Assembly (NCBI GenBank): GCA_937876695.1
Contig: CALFHW010000047.1
Coordinates: 1-8,075, forward strand
DNA length: 8,075 nucleotides
Source of the DNA: an uncultured bacterium
Lineage (GTDB): Bacteria > Patescibacteriota > Dojkabacteria > CALFHW01
Reading direction: 5' to 3'
Position 1 is the first letter of the stretch. The number at the start of each line of letters is the position of its first letter. Of this stretch, positions 6,481 to 8,075 are shown piece by piece. The notes under the pieces are model-generated. The model saw only the letters and a list, made by a program, of their open reading frames with translations. It searched no databases and was not told the origin of the DNA. The position numbers and the translations under genes are program-made.

Positions 6481-7710
6481 TTATTGTGCTAATTTCATTT
6501 GTAAAGTATATATCTCGGTAAACCCAGGCGAGGCATTCACGTTGAAGTCGTAACCTTCGTGATTGTTGAAAGAGGCGTTGGCTAGGCCGTTCTCGCTCTC
6601 CATCGCCACCATGTAGGTACTACCTTTGAATAGCTCCATAGTGACGGTGCCAGTCACCTTTTGGTTGACGTAGTCGTTGAAGGCATTAAGCGCTTTGAGA
6701 GCCGGGTCGAGCAGCTTGGCGCCATAGCATAGATAGGCCCATTTGATATCCAGCTGATCTTTTAGTTCATTGAGCTCCCTGGTATTTGCATAGCTTTCAA
6801 GTGCTTTGTGGGCTTTGATTAAAATATCTGCCCCCGGCTGCTCGTAAACGCCGCCGTTTTTAACGCCCACCAAACGATCCTCCACCACCTGCACTGTGCC
6901 AACTCCGTGCTTACCGCCGATCTGGTTTAACTTACCTACGATTTCGATAAAGCCCAGCTTCACCCCATCCAAACTAACTGGAACGCCTTTATCAAATCCG
7001 ATCTTCACCTGCTCAAACTGGTCCGGGGCATTTTTAGGCAGAGTATAAGTAGTTAAAAACTTTTCCTTAGGGTTAATTTTATCCGGGAATTCGATTTCGC
7101 CGCCCTCCCAAGTCATCCCCCAGATATTATCATCCACACTGTAAGGGAAATCATGGCTAGCAGGCACCGGAATTCCATTTTTCTGCGCGTAGTCGATCTG
7201 CTCATCGCGCGACATTTTCCACTCCCGCACCGGCGCGATGATCTTGATATCGTGCTTAAAACTAAGAGCATATCCTTCGATACGCACCTGATCATTGCCT
7301 TTGCCCGTACAACCATGCGCAATAGCTTGGGCGCCAAATTTCTCTGCAGTTTCTACGGCAATTTGAGCTAGGACCAGACGTCCCATCGGGGTAGATAAAT
7401 GATAGCCGCCTTGATAAGTGGCGTTGGCTTTGATGCCAGTCTTCAACACTTCTGCAAATTTTTCCTTGGCATCGTAAACCACCGCCTTACTAGCGCCTAA
7501 ATCTAGGGCTTTCTGTTTGACCTTCTCTAAATCGTCATGCTGCTGCCCGATATCTGCAGTCAGCGCAATAACCTCTGCTTGATAGTTATCCTGAAGCCAT
7601 TTAAGCATCATGGAAGTATCTAGCCCACCTGAATATAACAGCACAATTTTGTCTACCTCACCAGGTTCGACTTCATAAGATGCAATCTTCTTGTAATTAG
7701 AATTATTCAT
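6481..7710 (-). CDS. argG: Argininosuccinate synthase
   Basis: This enzyme joins citrulline and aspartate using ATP to form argininosuccinate, in the cytoplasm. The 409-residue product has the PP-loop SGGLDTS (27-33), the conserved HGCTGKGNDQVR block (132-143) that contacts substrates, YSVDDNIWG (190-198), WEGGE (201-205), and the ArgG C-terminal region up to about 400. Length is normal for the family (about 400). The frame stays open back to ATG 7848, but that 46-codon extension is the T-box antiterminator and terminator, so it is rejected as coding. The start at 7710 gives MNNSNYKKIASYEVEPGEV just before the first strand, as in related ArgG proteins. This ATG follows the terminator's eight U directly and has no Shine-Dalgarno site nearby. 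It is the first gene of the argGH operon. Confidence 0.96.
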   Translation of the reverse strand: MNNSNYKKIASYEVEPGEVDKIVLLYSGGLDTSMMLKWLQDNYQAEVIALTADIGQQHDDLEKVKQKALDLGASKAVVYDAKEKFAEVLKTGIKANATYQGGYHLSTPMGRLVLAQIAVETAEKFGAQAIAHGCTGKGNDQVRIEGYALSFKHDIKIIAPVREWKMSRDEQIDYAQKNGIPVPASHDFPYSVDDNIWGMTWEGGEIEFPDKINPKEKFLTTYTLPKNAPDQFEQVKIGFDKGVPVSLDGVKLGFIEIVGKLNQIGGKHGVGTVQVVEDRLVGVKNGGVYEQPGADILIKAHKALESYANTRELNELKDQLDIKWAYLCYGAKLLDPALKALNAFNDYVNQKVTGTVTMELFKGSTYMVAMESENGLANASFNNHEGYDFNVNASPGFTEIYTLQMKLAQ

Positions 7711-7767
7711 AAAAAAAATGACTTTCGCCCACTCACTAAAATTATTTAGTGAAGGAACGAAAGCCAT
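7711..7767 (-). terminator. T-box intrinsic terminator
   Basis: Bases 7767-7745 pair with 7740-7718 in a stem of about 23 positions with one mismatch and several G-U pairs. The loop is TAAT, and eight T follow (7718-7711). The 5' half overlaps the antiterminator's 3' half, including TTTCGT and TCCTTC, so the two folds exclude each other. Confidence 0.95.
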
Positions 7768-7787
7768 GTTTCGTGGTACCATCCTTC
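7751..7787 (-). promoter_or_regulatory. T-box antiterminator with UGGU bulge
   Basis: Helix A1 is GAAGGA (7787-7782) with TCCTTC (7756-7751), six perfect pairs. The 7-nt bulge TGGTACC (7781-7775) holds TGGT, which pairs with the tRNA end ACCA. Helix A2 is ACGAAA (7774-7769) with TTTCGT (7762-7757). The U in the fourth bulge position predicts an A discriminator in the partner tRNA-Arg. Confidence 0.95.
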
Positions 7788-7790
7788 TTT

Positions 7791-7814
7791 GTTTCTTATC
7801 TCGCGATAGGAAAC
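7791..7814 (-). promoter_or_regulatory. T-box Stem III
   Basis: GTTTC (7814-7810) pairs with GAAAC (7795-7791), and TATC (7808-7805) pairs with GATA (7800-7797), across one C-A mismatch. The loop is GCGA, a GNRA tetraloop. It lies just before the antiterminator, as in known T-boxes. Confidence 0.85.
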
Positions 7815-7932
7815 CTTCCTCAGTGCTCTTAACGGTACAAAGACACACTGTAATCGTTTGCAGTGATCAGCTGTTTGCTCTACTTGAGTATTGTGTTAAC
7901 CCAATATTCTTTCTTCGAGCGATACACCGAGC

Positions 7933-7935
7933 TCT
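7933..7935 (-). promoter_or_regulatory. T-box specifier codon AGA (arginine)
   Basis: The 3' side of the specifier loop reads GAAA, AGA, G and then the helix strand CUCGG. This matches the layout of the well-studied glyQS T-box (GAAA, GGC, A, helix). The codon AGA would be read by tRNA-Arg with anticodon UCU, in agreement with the arginine genes downstream. Confidence 0.85.
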
Positions 7936-8019
7936 TTTCAATTGAAAATAAATGTTGAGCTTCCACCATCCTCAACTCTCTAAAAAATATTTTTCGACTT
8001 ACTCTTCTCAGATGCTAAG

Positions 8020-8047
8020 AATATATCAGTTTTTTTGGATTTGTCAA
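8020..8047 (-). promoter_or_regulatory. Promoter of the argGH operon
   Basis: A perfect -35 TTGACA (8047-8042) stands 16 bp before TATATT (8025-8020, five of six matches), which also has the extended TGn motif (8028-8026). It predicts a start near 8013-8015, directly at the base of T-box Stem I. Confidence 0.85.
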
Positions 8048-8075
8048 AATTTGTATCCACCTAGTAATTGAGATC

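Larger units (their letters stand above)
7711..8015 (-). promoter_or_regulatory. T-box riboswitch, arginine-specific, controlling argGH
   Basis: This leader of about 300 nt should bind tRNA-Arg and choose between termination and read-through. In transcript order it has the Stem I basal helix CUGAG/CUCGG (8011-8007/7931-7927) and an AGUA motif of the specifier loop (8003-8000). The distal Stem I hairpin GUUGAG/CUCAAC (7976-7971/7959-7954) carries a GAUGGUGGAAG loop. The specifier loop's 3' side reads GAAA-AGA-G (7939-7932). In the Stem II region, a hairpin CACUG/CAGUG has loop bases AACG (7858-7855) that can pair with CGUU (7834-7831), giving a Stem IIA/B-like pseudoknot. Stem III, the antiterminator and the terminator follow. 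Uncharged tRNA-Arg should stabilise the antiterminator and turn on argG and argH. The 5' end is inferred from the promoter. Confidence 0.95.

Noticed and set aside
7711..7848. N-terminal extension of ArgG from ATG 7848 (46 residues)
   Set aside because: The bases form the T-box antiterminator and terminator, and the peptide does not resemble any ArgG N-terminus.
7718..7945. 75-residue plus-strand frame over the argG leader
   Set aside because: It is antisense to a structured RNA leader, with no ribosome site and no recognisable protein features.
1..8075. Recoding of TGA as glycine, as in Gracilibacteria/Absconditabacteria, suggested by the lack of TGA stops
   Set aside because: All genes reach full family length under the standard code without in-frame TGA, and eight stops are too few to draw a conclusion.
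1..8075. CRISPR array, insertion sequence or transposase
   Set aside because: No regularly spaced repeats, terminal inverted repeats flanking a gene, or transposase or integrase motifs were seen.

Overview
This is most likely a chromosomal window from a small-genome bacterium of the Patescibacteria (CPR) type, possibly Saccharibacteria. That assignment is an inference. It rests on the gene set: a small VirB4/TraC N-terminal-domain protein, then a VirB4 ATPase, then a two-pass membrane protein and a secreted thioredoxin. It also rests on the tight packing and on the scarcity of Shine-Dalgarno sites. All genes fit the standard code. Of eight visible stop codons, four are TAA, four are TAG and none is TGA.

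Left part (1-3924, plus strand): an envelope or DNA-transfer cluster. The tail of an upstream gene overlaps by one base the start of a TraC-like protein (68-757). A full VirB4-type ATPase with intact Walker A and B motifs and an odd Gln/Pro-rich tail follows (778-2829). After a hairpin and an extended -10 promoter come an unrecognised two-TM protein with a large outside domain (2892-3455) and a signal-peptide thioredoxin (3460-3924), probably co-transcribed. The ATPases would work inside, and the other two proteins at or outside the membrane.

Middle (3925-5184): a tRNA-Glu(TTC) gene with its own promoter. It is followed by an AT-rich alpha/beta hydrolase gene whose composition differs sharply from the rest of the window, so it may have been acquired at the tRNA.

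Right part (5185-8075, minus strand): an argG-argH operon encoding the last two steps of arginine synthesis (citrulline + aspartate to argininosuccinate, then to arginine + fumarate). Upstream lies a complete T-box riboswitch: a promoter with a perfect -35, Stem I with an AGA (arginine) specifier codon, a Stem II region with a pseudoknot, Stem III, a textbook antiterminator with the UGGU bulge, and a strong terminator ending in eight U. Uncharged tRNA-Arg should turn the operon on. The longest open reading frame for argG runs back through this leader, but the real start is 7710, directly after the terminator U-run. This arginine T-box is the most notable element in the window.
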